A DNA stretch of 64,000 nt from a virus. The position numbers and the translations under genes are program-made. Positions 53,576 to 63,600 of this stretch are shown here, in pieces. Position 1 is the stretch's first letter. Each line of letters starts with the position of its first letter. The notes under the pieces are model-generated. The model did no database searches. It saw only the letters and a program-made list of their open reading frames with translations, and was not told where the DNA came from. The stretch spans positions 1 through 64,000 of the IMG/VR virus record IMGVR_UViG_3300020027_000005; one strand, given 5' to 3'.

Positions 53576-54661
53576 ATGCGAAAGTATGAAGCGGCAACCC
53601 TGGACTTCTACGATGACCGGGGAATCCTCCTCCGAGAGTTGATCGAAGACCCGAAGGACATTCCGGACTTCGTGAAGACCGCAGAGGCTGTGGATCAAAA
53701 CGCGCACTCGGAGCTGTTCGCCCTGGTTCTTCACGAGGACGGTCACCTCTTCAAGAAGTTCGCGACAGCGGATGCAGGGAACACCTTTCTGTCGACGCTC
53801 TACTTCTCGCAGACTTTCGACAGACTGCCGGAGGAGGCCCAGAAGATCGCTGCGGTCAACCTGGTCCAGGCCTGCGAGGCCTTCGACATCGGAGTTCCGG
53901 ACTTCCTGCTCGATCTCCTCGGCGAAGCTGAAGTGGGACCGATCGGGTCGAACATCGTGGACGTCTCGGGTCGGTCTCCTCCGATGCAGAAGGTCGCCCA
54001 CGAGGACGAACCCGTGGAGTACGCCGTTGTCCGCCCGAACGGAGAGAAGTTCTACCCGCTGCGGGATGCGTCGAGCGTGAAGCTCGCGAGTGACTTCTTC
54101 GCCGAGAACCACATGAGGATGGTTCCGAAAGAGCGGAGGCAGTTCGCGGTCAAGGTGGCGAGTCTCGCCAAGAAGGGCGCCCTCCCCGTCTCCGAGCCCA
54201 TCAAGAAGTACGCCGGGACCGACTACGGAGCCCTGGTTGAAGGCCACCTCACTACCAGGTACCTGCACCTGGTGGACGCAGGGGCGAACCCGACGGTGAC
54301 GGGAGTTCTCACGAAGCTTGCGAACTTGCGGAGCAAGCTCGAGCCCGAGGACTTCGCAGCTGTCCTGGAGCAGTTCGACATCGACCAGGGTCTCGACGCA
54401 CTCTGGGACCGTGGGGTGGCCGACCCCTGGTACTCGACCTTCGCGAACGAGAAGAGGGCCGAGGCCGCACTCTCGGTCGGGTTCATCACCCGGGATGAGC
54501 TCCAGAAGCTGGCTCAACGAGCGGACCAGCTCCACCCCTTCTTCCAGGAGGAAGTGATCACGGCTTTCCGGGACGATCCGGTGGTTGTGTTCGAGTCCAT
54601 GCCCCTGCCCATGAAGCAGCTCATCGGTCGGATCTCCGAAGGCACTCTTTCGGCAGGGTAG
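53576..54661 (+). CDS. Unknown protein upstream of portal
   Basis: A 361-residue protein. ATG 53576 has GGAG seven bases upstream; an ATG at 53540 lies inside the conserved element and is less likely. The product is acidic and mostly helical (for example DRLPEEAQKIAAVNLVQACE near 95), without Cys motifs, membrane segments or nucleotide-binding loops. It is probably a virion or head-assembly protein by context, two genes before the portal. A scaffold-like or minor-capsid role is possible. Confidence 0.6.
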   Translation: MRKYEAATLDFYDDRGILLRELIEDPKDIPDFVKTAEAVDQNAHSELFALVLHEDGHLFKKFATADAGNTFLSTLYFSQTFDRLPEEAQKIAAVNLVQACEAFDIGVPDFLLDLLGEAEVGPIGSNIVDVSGRSPPMQKVAHEDEPVEYAVVRPNGEKFYPLRDASSVKLASDFFAENHMRMVPKERRQFAVKVASLAKKGALPVSEPIKKYAGTDYGALVEGHLTTRYLHLVDAGANPTVTGVLTKLANLRSKLEPEDFAAVLEQFDIDQGLDALWDRGVADPWYSTFANEKRAEAALSVGFITRDELQKLAQRADQLHPFFQEEVITAFRDDPVVVFESMPLPMKQLIGRISEGTLSAG

Positions 54662-54664
54662 AAC

Positions 54665-55333
54665 GTGCCTGAGCCTCTTGTTCGCAGAGCCGGTCTTCTC
54701 GAAGACGAACAGGGTCTGCACCTCATCACTCTGAGTGTGCTTCTGCTCGATCTACTCGGGCCGGAGTACTTGTTCTGGACTTCTGAGGCGCTCCGAGAAG
54801 AGCTCCAGGAGAGGTACGGGAAAATCGGCGTCGTGACCTGGGAGCGGGTTCAGGCACTCCGAATTCTCCACGTCCATGACGCCTACTGGCAGGAGTGGGA
54901 AGTCTTCGAGAAGGTCACGGCTGCCATCTGTGGAGAGCCTCCGATCTTCAGCCTGGTTCAGCCACAGGAAGCAGAGGAAGTGTTCATCTCTCTGTCGACG
55001 GCTTCGCGAATCGACCAGCATGACTTCGACGAAGATGTTCGGAGCTACATGGTGGCGGCGTGCCTGAACGACGGGCTCTGGTATTTCGAAGAGCCCGTCG
55101 CAGCGGTCGGAAGTTCGGAGCTCGTGGAGTTGGACACTCGACAGGGGATTCAGAGACCATTCGGGCTCATCTCGGCAGAACTCGAAAAGTCCAACAAGTT
55201 CCGTCCGGAGTCAGACGACCCTGTGCTCACCCAAGTGAATCGGGTTCTAGAGGTGCGGCAGGCGCTTCGACTGTACAATGAGGCGGTCGATAGGCAGCTG
55301 CTCCAGCTCCCACAACTGCTGAAGGGTGTTTGA
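54665..55333 (+). CDS. Unknown protein coupled to portal
   Basis: A 222-residue protein with a GTG start three bases after the previous stop and AGGG upstream. It is mainly helical and acidic; residues 20-40 are hydrophobic (LHLITLSVLLLDLLGPEYLF) but read as a buried helix rather than a membrane segment. The stop overlaps the portal ATG (TGATG). A head-assembly or portal-associated role is inferred from coupling only. Confidence 0.55.
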   Translation: MPEPLVRRAGLLEDEQGLHLITLSVLLLDLLGPEYLFWTSEALREELQERYGKIGVVTWERVQALRILHVHDAYWQEWEVFEKVTAAICGEPPIFSLVQPQEAEEVFISLSTASRIDQHDFDEDVRSYMVAACLNDGLWYFEEPVAAVGSSELVELDTRQGIQRPFGLISAELEKSNKFRPESDDPVLTQVNRVLEVRQALRLYNEAVDRQLLQLPQLLKGV

Positions 55334-57246
55334 TGGCGGGCATTGGGACAACTGGATTCGGACCCGGAAGCGCTTCCCGGTTTTCGAACAACCAGTCGAC
55401 AACAGGGAACAACGTTCGATACCCGTCCCCCTGGTGGGACATTTCGAACATGGACCTTCCGAGGTCCGTGAAGCACCTCTTCAAGTGGTGCCTCTACCAT
55501 GTTCTCGTGAATCCACTCGTTGCTCCAGTTGTTCGGAAGATGGCGGCCTACCCCATCACCGAAATCATCATCGAGGACGAGCCGCACGAAGGCTTCCAGA
55601 AGCACAAGGAGCGGTGGGAAGACTGCCTCTTCAAGACCCTGAACATCGACCAGTTTCAGCTGGAGATCGGGCTCGACTACCACGGCTACGGGAATGCCCT
55701 GGTCTCGCTGCTCACTCCGTTCCACAAGGTTCTGACCTGCACCCACTGCAAGTACGAGGAGCGGATCAAAAAGCTGAAGTTCGGTGAGGTGTGGGACTTC
55801 AAAGAGTTCAAGTTCATCCTGCACTGTCCAAAATGCAAGATGAGTGCGACCGCGAAGGTCGACGATGTATCGTACAGGTCTTTCCGGGACTTGAAGATCA
55901 TCCGATGGAACCCGGCAGACATCGACATTGATTTCAACCCGATCACTCGAGTGGCCGAGTACGCGTACAACATTCCGGAACGGGTGAAGACCAAAATCCT
56001 CCGGAAGAACAAGCGCTACTTGGAAGAGATTCCACAGGTCATCTTTCAGGCCATGAAGGAGCAGCGAGCTGTCCTTCTGAACCCAGACAACCTGTACCAC
56101 TTCAAGGCCCCGACTCCGTCTCTGCCGTCGAGTGACGAAGGGTGGGGCTACCCGCCGATCCTTCCGGCATTGAAGGACTCGTTCTACTTGCAGCAGATGA
56201 AGAAGGCGCAGGAGATGGTGCTTCTCGAGCACATGCTCCCACTCGACATCTTCTTCCCGGCTTCAGCCGACGCGAATGCGAATCCCTATCAGATGATCAA
56301 CCTCCACGACTGGAAGCAGCGGGTGGAGGCGGAGATCACTCGCTGGAAATGGGACCCGAACTACAAGCCCATCATGCCCATTCCCGTCGGGCATCAGCGA
56401 ATCGGAGGGAACGGAAAGGCCCTCATGCTCACCCAGGAGATTCGAGCCTGGTCCGAGCACATCATCGCTGGCATGGGAGTTCCTCAGGAATTCGCTTTCG
56501 GTGGTCTGACCTGGTCCGGGTCCAGCGTCTCTCTCCGGATGCTCGAGAACCAGTTCTCGAACTACCGGTCGATGCATGAGAATTTCCTGCAGAACTGGCT
56601 CATCCCCAGGATCGCCAACTACATGGCGTGGTCTGAAATCTCCATCCATCTCCGTGACTTCAAGATGGCCGACGACATGCAGCTCAAGCAGCTGCTGATC
56701 ACGTTGAACCAGATGAAGAAGATCTCCGACAAGACCCTCCTCGCCGAGTTCGGGCGTGATGCGCTCGAAGAGTCGAAGCTGATGGAGCAGGAGATGCAGC
56801 GCCAGATGCAGATGCAGCGGACGCAGATGATGTACACGACCCAGATCCAGGTCGAAGCTTCGGCGATCCAGATGAAGGGCCAGATGAAGATGCAGGAACA
56901 GCAGATGAAGGCCCAGCAGAAGGCGATGGGTGGCCAGGCTGTGGATCCGCAGACTGGAATGCCGATGCAGGGTGCCCAGGGCGGAGGAGTTCCAGGCACT
57001 CCGGCGCAGGGTCCGCAGGGTGGACAGGAAGGCCAGAGCGTCGATGTACGTCAACTCGCAGAGGCGTACGGGAAAAAACTGGCGAACATGCCTCCAGAGC
57101 AGGCAGCCCCGATCCTCCATCGGATGTCCCAGGAGAATCCGCAGCTCCATATGCTCGTGATGCAGGCCATGCAGACGAACACGACTGCGGACATGCGCCC
57201 TCTGCCGGAACAGCGCCCTCCGACACGAGAGACGGGACTGGTCTAG
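55333..57246 (+). CDS. Portal protein with zinc-finger insertion
   Basis: A 637-residue protein; ATG 55333 overlaps the previous stop. Portal-like features include LDYHGYGNALVSLLTPF near residues 115-133, a wing with EYAYNIPERVK, and the loop GMGVPQEFAFGGLTWSGSS near 383. An inserted C136-x2-C139 and C165-x2-C168 pair forms a probable zinc finger. Residues ~470-540 are a Met/Gln-rich helix that could line a crown or barrel. The C-terminal ~80 residues are Gly/Pro/Gln-rich. It would form the dodecameric portal ring. No terminase is in this window. Confidence 0.65.
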   Translation: MAGIGTTGFGPGSASRFSNNQSTTGNNVRYPSPWWDISNMDLPRSVKHLFKWCLYHVLVNPLVAPVVRKMAAYPITEIIIEDEPHEGFQKHKERWEDCLFKTLNIDQFQLEIGLDYHGYGNALVSLLTPFHKVLTCTHCKYEERIKKLKFGEVWDFKEFKFILHCPKCKMSATAKVDDVSYRSFRDLKIIRWNPADIDIDFNPITRVAEYAYNIPERVKTKILRKNKRYLEEIPQVIFQAMKEQRAVLLNPDNLYHFKAPTPSLPSSDEGWGYPPILPALKDSFYLQQMKKAQEMVLLEHMLPLDIFFPASADANANPYQMINLHDWKQRVEAEITRWKWDPNYKPIMPIPVGHQRIGGNGKALMLTQEIRAWSEHIIAGMGVPQEFAFGGLTWSGSSVSLRMLENQFSNYRSMHENFLQNWLIPRIANYMAWSEISIHLRDFKMADDMQLKQLLITLNQMKKISDKTLLAEFGRDALEESKLMEQEMQRQMQMQRTQMMYTTQIQVEASAIQMKGQMKMQEQQMKAQQKAMGGQAVDPQTGMPMQGAQGGGVPGTPAQGPQGGQEGQSVDVRQLAEAYGKKLANMPPEQAAPILHRMSQENPQLHMLVMQAMQTNTTADMRPLPEQRPPTRETGLV

Positions 57247-57272
57247 TCGTCGCTCTCTTCTTCAGCGACGAC
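57246..57272. terminator. Hairpin after the portal gene
   Basis: A perfect 9-bp stem, GTCGTCGCT at 57246-57254 with its complement at 57264-57272, begins in the portal stop codon and has a nine-base loop. It lacks a T-run, so it may be a weak terminator or an RNA-stability element. It also lies downstream of the tiny leftward genes. Confidence 0.4.
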
Positions 57273-57283
57273 AGACCCAGCTG

Positions 57284-57367
57284 CTACTCTTCCTCTTCAG
57301 CCCTTGCGGTAGCGAGGGACAGCAGGAAGCCGTTCAACACACCTAGGAGAACACACCACCACCACAT
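57284..57367 (-). CDS. 27-residue hydrophobic peptide
   Basis: A tiny ORF whose ATG overlaps the stop of the upstream minus-strand gene (TGATG). The product starts MWWWCVLLGVLNGFLLSLA and ends in four Glu. It reads as a membrane peptide or signal-like segment. Its coupling and clean hydrophobic pattern argue for a real gene, but short ORFs arise by chance and no family is known. Confidence 0.35.
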   Translation of the reverse strand: MWWWCVLLGVLNGFLLSLATARAEEEE

Positions 57368-57552
57368 CAGGCGGGGTCCGGAGTGCTGTCCTCGCTCTTT
57401 CCACGATCGTCAGCGTCATCATCGACGCTCCAGAGCGACTCCCGCAGTCTTTGGTCGACCACGGACTGCCCTTGAGTAGTCTCCTCCTCTTCCTGTTCCC
57501 GCTTCTTCTTCCTCTTCTCTTCCTCGGTCATCGATTCTCCAGAAGCCGACAT
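57367..57552 (-). CDS. Small highly charged protein
   Basis: A 61-residue ORF. ATG 57552 has GGAG six bases upstream; an upstream ATG at 57567 is also in frame. The product is a run of Glu, Lys and Arg (MTEEEKRKKKREQEEEE) with an acidic, Asp-rich C-terminus, probably a helix and disordered tail. The conserved CTTATGCGC element at 57569-57577 lies just upstream. Together with the hydrophobic peptide it forms a two-gene leftward unit between portal and RNA polymerase. The function is unknown. Confidence 0.45.
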   Translation of the reverse strand: MSASGESMTEEEKRKKKREQEEEETTQGQSVVDQRLRESLWSVDDDADDRGKSEDSTPDPA

Positions 57553-57568
57553 TGTTGGCTCCAACATT

Positions 57569-57577
57569 CTTATGCGC
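57569..57577. promoter_or_regulatory. Conserved CTTATGCGC element before the RNA polymerase gene
   Basis: This is the fourth intergenic copy of the element (minus strand GCGCATAAG). It lies 17 bases upstream of the charged minus-strand ORF and 33 bases upstream of the polymerase ATG, so it could act either way. Together with 45354, 49749 and 53537 it marks longer intergenic regions around the replication block. AGGATGG at 57600-57606 is the polymerase ribosome binding site. Confidence 0.5.
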
Positions 57578-57609
57578 GATAGACTTGGGCAGCTTTCGTA
57601 GGATGGACG

Positions 57610-60600
57610 ATGTCGAACTTGAGCCCGGAAATGCAGTTCGAGTCGCTGAAGTCCAGCCTCTCCGGGACCCTGAAGGGAATGTTTCCCATCGAGACGAGGG
57701 GTGGGAATTCCATCGTCCTCGAAGAAGTGGAGTTCAAGGACGAGAAGGGCAGCGGAGACCTTCGGGAGCAGCAGAAAGCTCTCCGTGAGGCCAAGAGCTG
57801 GTCCATTCCGGTCTACGGAACCTTCAGCACGAAGAACAAGAACGGAACGGAGACCGATCGGAAGCGCGTTCTGATGATGCACCTGCCTCGTACGACTGAT
57901 CGTTTCGGGTACATCGTCGATGGGAACGAGTACCAGATCCTCAACCAGTTTCGACTGAAGTCTGGTGTGTACCACCGGATGGCTCCAGACGGAGATGCGC
58001 TCGCAGAGTTCAATCTCGCGAACTCGGACCAGTTCGCAAACGGAAAGAGCTTCAAGCTCAGATTGGTTCCGAAGACTGCGGTCTTCTACGTCGACCACCG
58101 CAATTCGAGTGTCCCGCTCTACCCCCTTCTCAAGTCTGTCGGAGTGACCGACGAAGATCTCGAGAAGGCGTGGGGAAAGGAAATCCTCGAACGGAACCAG
58201 GCGAAGGGAGCAGAAGCTCGGTCGTTCGGAGCCCTCCGTCGGGCTGTGGGTGCAGAGCTCCCCGGCGTAGATGGCTCCGAACTTTTCGGGAAGCTGCTGG
58301 CCAAGACGAAACTCCTTCCGGAGACCACGGAGAAGACTCTCGGAAAGGCCTACGCGTCCGTGACTCCGGAGTTGTTGGCCCAGAGCACGAAGCAACTCCT
58401 GGAACTCTCTCGTGGAGCTCGGGCCGAGGACGATAAGACCTCTCTCGAATACCAGGGGATGTACTCGGCGAACGACCTGCTCTCTGGCCATCTCCAGAGG
58501 AAGGCAGGTCTGATCAAAAGGAAGATTCAGACGAACCTGGAGAAGAAGAAGGGTGTTCGGTTGATCGTGCCGACGGACACGTTTGACCAGGCTCTTCGGT
58601 CCTTCTTCTCCACTTCCCTGGTCTCGCAGCCCGAGCAGACGAATCCTCTCGAGATGCTCTCTGGAGCACTCAAGACGACGATCATGGGGGAGCAGGGAGG
58701 CATCAAATCCAGCTTCGCGATCTCCGAGAATGCGAAGCTCGTGAACCCTTCTCACCTGGGATTTCTGGACCCGATCCACACGCCAGAAGGTGAAAAGACA
58801 GGCGTGTCTCTTGCGCTGCCTCTCGGGGCTGGAAAGCGAGGGAACGAGATCGTCTCCACCTTCTGGAATGCGAAGACCAAGAAGCGGCAGGAGATCTCTG
58901 CTGGAGAGGCACTCCACGCCACCGTGGCTTTCCCGGACCAGTACGTTCAGAAGGGTTCGGGGATGTCTCCGGTCGCTCCGAAGGTGAAGGCGACGAAGGA
59001 CGGGAACATCGTCTACGTCAGCCATCGGGAGGTCGACTACGTCATCCCGAGTCCGCGAGCAGTATTCGGAGTCTCCTCGAACCTGATCCCGTTCTTGCAG
59101 AACAACCAGGGCAACCGAGCGATGACAGCAGCTCGGCAGCAGGAACAAGCAGTTCCTCTTCTCTACCGTGAGGAGCCTCTGGTCCAGGTGAAGACCGACG
59201 GAAAGGCGACCTTCGAGGAGATCCTCGGAGAGAGCTCTGCTCGGAACTCCCCTGTGGATGGGGAGATTCTTCGTGTTGAGAGAGACGCCATCATCATCAA
59301 GGACAGCAAGGGCGAGAAGCACGAGATTCAGTTCTACAAGGACTTCGCGCTCAAAGGGAACACCCTCTACGACTCCGACGTGAAGGTGAAGGCCGGAGAC
59401 AAGGTGAAGAAGGGAGACCTTCTCGCCGACACGACGTTCACGAAGAATGGGAAGCTCGCTCTCGGTACCAATCTTCGAACTGCCTACATGGCGTTCAACG
59501 GGTACAACTTCGAGGATGGCATCGTTATTTCTGAGGACGCTGCCAAAAAGCTCACAAGCCTACATGTCCATCAGAAAGACATCCCGTTCGACACGGACAC
59601 TGTGCTCGACAAGAAGAAGTTCCTCTCGCAGTACCAGTATGGGTTCGGGAAGGAGCAGCTCGAAAATGTGGGCGAGGACGGAGTCATCAAGGTCGGCTCC
59701 CGCGTGAAGGAAGGAGATCCTCTCCTCCTGGCTCTGAGGAAGCCGAACGAGTCGCAGCTCCGCAAGCAGATCATGGCCTTCCGGCGAGGGCGTCCCGACA
59801 AGTTCCGGGACGGCTCACTGGCTTGGGACCACGAGGCTCCCGGCATCGTCACGGACGTGGTGAAGCGGGGAGACCAGGTCGTGGTCTACGTGAAGACCGA
59901 GGAGCCTGCGCAGGTAGGTGACAAGCTTGTAGGGCGGCACGGGAACAAGGGAATCATCACGCGAGTGGTTCCGCAAGCAGAGATGCCCTACTCCACGGAC
60001 GCGAAGGGCGAGAAGCAGCACGTCGATATCCTCATGAACCCCCTTGGGGTCCCCGGGCGTATCAACCTCGGCCAGATCCTGGAGACGGCTGCTGGGAAGA
60101 TCGCCACAAAGACCGGGAAGACCTACGAAGTCAAGAACTTCGAACACGGGAAGGACTACCTCACCGACATCAAGGCAGACCTGAAGAAGAACGGGCTCTC
60201 GGATAAGGAAGCCCTCTTCGATCCGACGACCGGAAAGCACTTCGAACAGGAAGTGATGACCGGGAATCAGTACATCTTGAAGCTGAAGCACATGGCTACG
60301 AAGAAGATCTCCGCCCGCTCGGGCTCGGGCGGTGAGGGATCCTTCTACGACGTGAACCATGCCCCGAGTTCGGGAGCCCCTCACGGTGGACAGGCCATGG
60401 ACCCGCTCGGGCTCTACGCCCTGTTGGCTCACGGAGCTCGCGAGAATATCTCGGAGATGTACACCTACAAGTCGGACAAGAACGACGCCTTCTGGGACGC
60501 TATCCGGGAAGGGGCACCGATTCCGCCCCCGAAGACGCCGTTCGTGTACGACAAGTTTCTCAAGTATATGAACGCGCTTCGCGTGGATGTGAAGAAGGAA

Positions 60601-63600
60601 GGGAACTCTCTTCAGCTGATGCCGTTCACCGAACAGCAGGTTCTGGAGATGAGCTCTGGCGAATTGAAGGAACCCTCCCTCGTGGTTCGAGGAAAGGACC
60701 TGAAGCCTCTGCCCGGAGGTTTGTTCGACGAGAAGCTCACCGGCGGAAAGGAGGGAACCCGGTGGACGCACTTCAAGCTCGCCGAGCCTATGCCGAACCC
60801 GATGTTCGAAGAGGCGATCAAGAAGTTGACTGGACTCTCTGACAACCAGTTCAGGAGCCATATCCGGGGCGATGTCGAGGTCAACGGTAAGAAGGGAGGT
60901 GAGGCGGTCGAAGAGCTTCTCAAGCGCATCAACGTGAAGAAGCTGCGAGAGGACCTCGAGTCGAAGATCGGAAAGGCCAAAGGTGCTGGTCGAGACAAGC
61001 TCCACCAGCAGTTGAGAATCGTGAAAGCCTTGGACGAGGCCAAGCTCTCCCCCACGGTCTACATGATGCGGAGTGTTCCGATCCTGCCTCCGATCTTCCG
61101 ACCGGTTTCGGCGAAGCCGGATGGTTCACTCTCGTCTGACGATCTCAACGGCCTGTACAAGGACATCGGGGCCGTGAATGAGTCGCTGACTCTTCTGAAG
61201 TCGTCCGACATTCCGCAGTCGATCGTGGCGCCCACTCGGATGGAGCTCTACGATGGGCTCCGGGCCATGACCGGACTCGGTGGCTCCCTGACTCGGGAGT
61301 ACCGCGGAATCCTGGATATCATCTCTGGGAAAACACGCAAAGGCGAGTCGGCCGGTGAAGGATCCAGCAAGGGTGGGTTCTTCCAAAAGTCCGTGATGAA
61401 GCGCCGTCAGGACTTCTCGGCTCGATCCATCATTACTCCCGAGCCCCGTATGGGAATCGACGAGATCGGTCTCCCGCAGGAGATCGCCTGGACGATGTAC
61501 CAGCCCTTCATCGAGAAGGAGCTCATTCGTCAGGGCTACAAGCCGCCGGACGCTATCGATGAGGTTCGGAAGCGGACTCTGGTTGCGGAGAAGGCGCTCT
61601 TCAGAGCAGTCGAAGACAGACCCGTTCTTCTGAAGCGTGACCCGGTTCTTCACAAGTTCAACGTGATGGCGTTCAAGCCGAGACTCGTGAAGGGAAAGGC
61701 AATCGAAATCCACCCCCTCGTCACCGGTGGGTTCAACGCCGACTTCGACGGCGACACCATGTCGGTCTTCCTTCCGGTCACCTCTCCAGCAGTGAAGGAG
61801 GCCCAGAACCTCTACCCGTCGAACAACCTCTTCAGCCCGACCACGGGCGCGGTCATGTACACGCCCGGTCACGAGGCCCTGCTCGGTACCTACCTGCTCT
61901 CCCTTCCCGGGAAGAAGACTGGAAAACGCTTCAAGAACACCGAAGACGCCCAGTCTGCTCTTCGGAAGGGAGAGCTCAAAAAGACTGACATCGTTCGAAT
62001 CGGTGGGCACGAGACCACTCTCGGCCGACTGGAGATCGAGGCGAAGCTTCCAGCCTGGCTCCAGGAGACAGGGAAGAAGCCGGTTTCTGAGATGCGGATC
62101 TACGACAACAAGACCACCAAGGGCTTGTTGATGCAGGTCGCGAAGCGGGACCATCTCAAGTACGGGGAGATTGCGAACCACCTGAAGGACATCGGAAACG
62201 AGAACTCGACGAGAACCGGATTCTCGATCGGACTCTCGGACTTCGATGTTGTGAATAAGGTGGGTCGAGACAAGATCATCGCGGCTGCAGAAAAGCAGCA
62301 GGTGAAGATCAACAGCTCGAAGCTCTCTGTGCAGAAGAAGGAGGAGAAGGTCGTCGAGGTTCTGACGAAGGCGAAGGACCAGCTCGAGGACCTCTACAAC
62401 GCAGGCCTCAAGAAGGACCCGACGAACATCTACAAGATGATGATCTCTGGTTCTCGGGTGAGTCCCGGACAGTTGAAGCAGATCGTCTCTTCGCCTGCCC
62501 TGGTCTCGGATTCGAAAAACAGAATGGTGCCATATATTATCCCCAGGTCGTACTCCGAGGGGATGGACATGGCGTCGTACTGGACGACCATGCACGGCGC
62601 TCGGAAAGGCGCACTTCAGAAGACCCAGGAGGTCTCGAAGCCTGGCGCACTCTCGAAGCTCCTCGTGAACTCGACCATCAACCAGCTGGTGACCGAGGAG
62701 GACTGTCGAGCCGGGGACGGGATCACGATGTCGGTCGACAACCACGACGTGGCCGACCGCTACCTGGCTGCACCCGCTCGATTCGGAGGAAAGCGAATTC
62801 GGGCTGGAGAGCTGATCACTCCGGAGCTCCTGGCCCAGGCCCGAAAGGCCCAGGTCAAGACGCTTACGGTTCGAAGCCCTCTTCGGTGCCAGGCAGAGCA
62901 TGGTGTCTGCAGACACTGCATGGGTCTGACGGAGGGAGGGAAGAGCTACGACATCGGAACGAACATCGGGGTCATCGCCGCACAGGCCGTAGGTGAGCCT
63001 AGCACCCAGCTCTCACTGTCGGCATTCCACACTGGAGGAACTGTTGGTTCCCGCGGTTCGCAAGCAGTTTCGACCTTCGGCCGGTTGAGCCAACTCCTCA
63101 CCGTTCCTCGGAACATTCCGAACGAGGGGGCTCTGGCGCTTCATGCAGGGAAGGTCACGAGCATCGAGGATGCTCCGCAGGGCGGCCAGTACGTCTACAT
63201 CAACAAGACCCAGCACTACGCCCCTGCGACACAGAAGCTCCAGATCAAAAAGTTCGACACCGTGAAGGCTGGGGATGAGCTCACCGACGGAGTCACTGAT
63301 CCGAAGAAGCTCCTGGCTCTTCGGGGTGTTCGGGACACGCAGGACTACCTGACGAGGTCGATGATGGAGGTGCTTTCGGAAGTAGCACCGGTGAAGCAGC
63401 GCAATGTGGAAGTCGTCGTTAGGTCGATGACTGATATCGCCACGGTCGAGGATCCGGGCGGGCATCCGGACTGGACCTCTGGAGATGTTCGGCCGGTTTC
63501 CATCATCGCTGCATGGAATGCGAAACATCGAGGCAAGGGGAAGCCGGTCAAGTACTCCACTCTCGTGAAGGGCGTGGACGTTCTTCCGAATGAGATGCAG

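Noticed and set aside
45350-57577. CTTATGCGC read on the plus strand as a phiKZ-type TATG late promoter
   Set aside because: Two of four copies would then drive antisense transcripts only. The minus-strand reading places every copy upstream of a gene, so the phiKZ analogy was not adopted.
61126-62916. 596-residue minus-strand ORF inside the RNAP gene
   Set aside because: The plus strand there encodes conserved beta' motifs including NADFDGD; the reverse frame has no domain.
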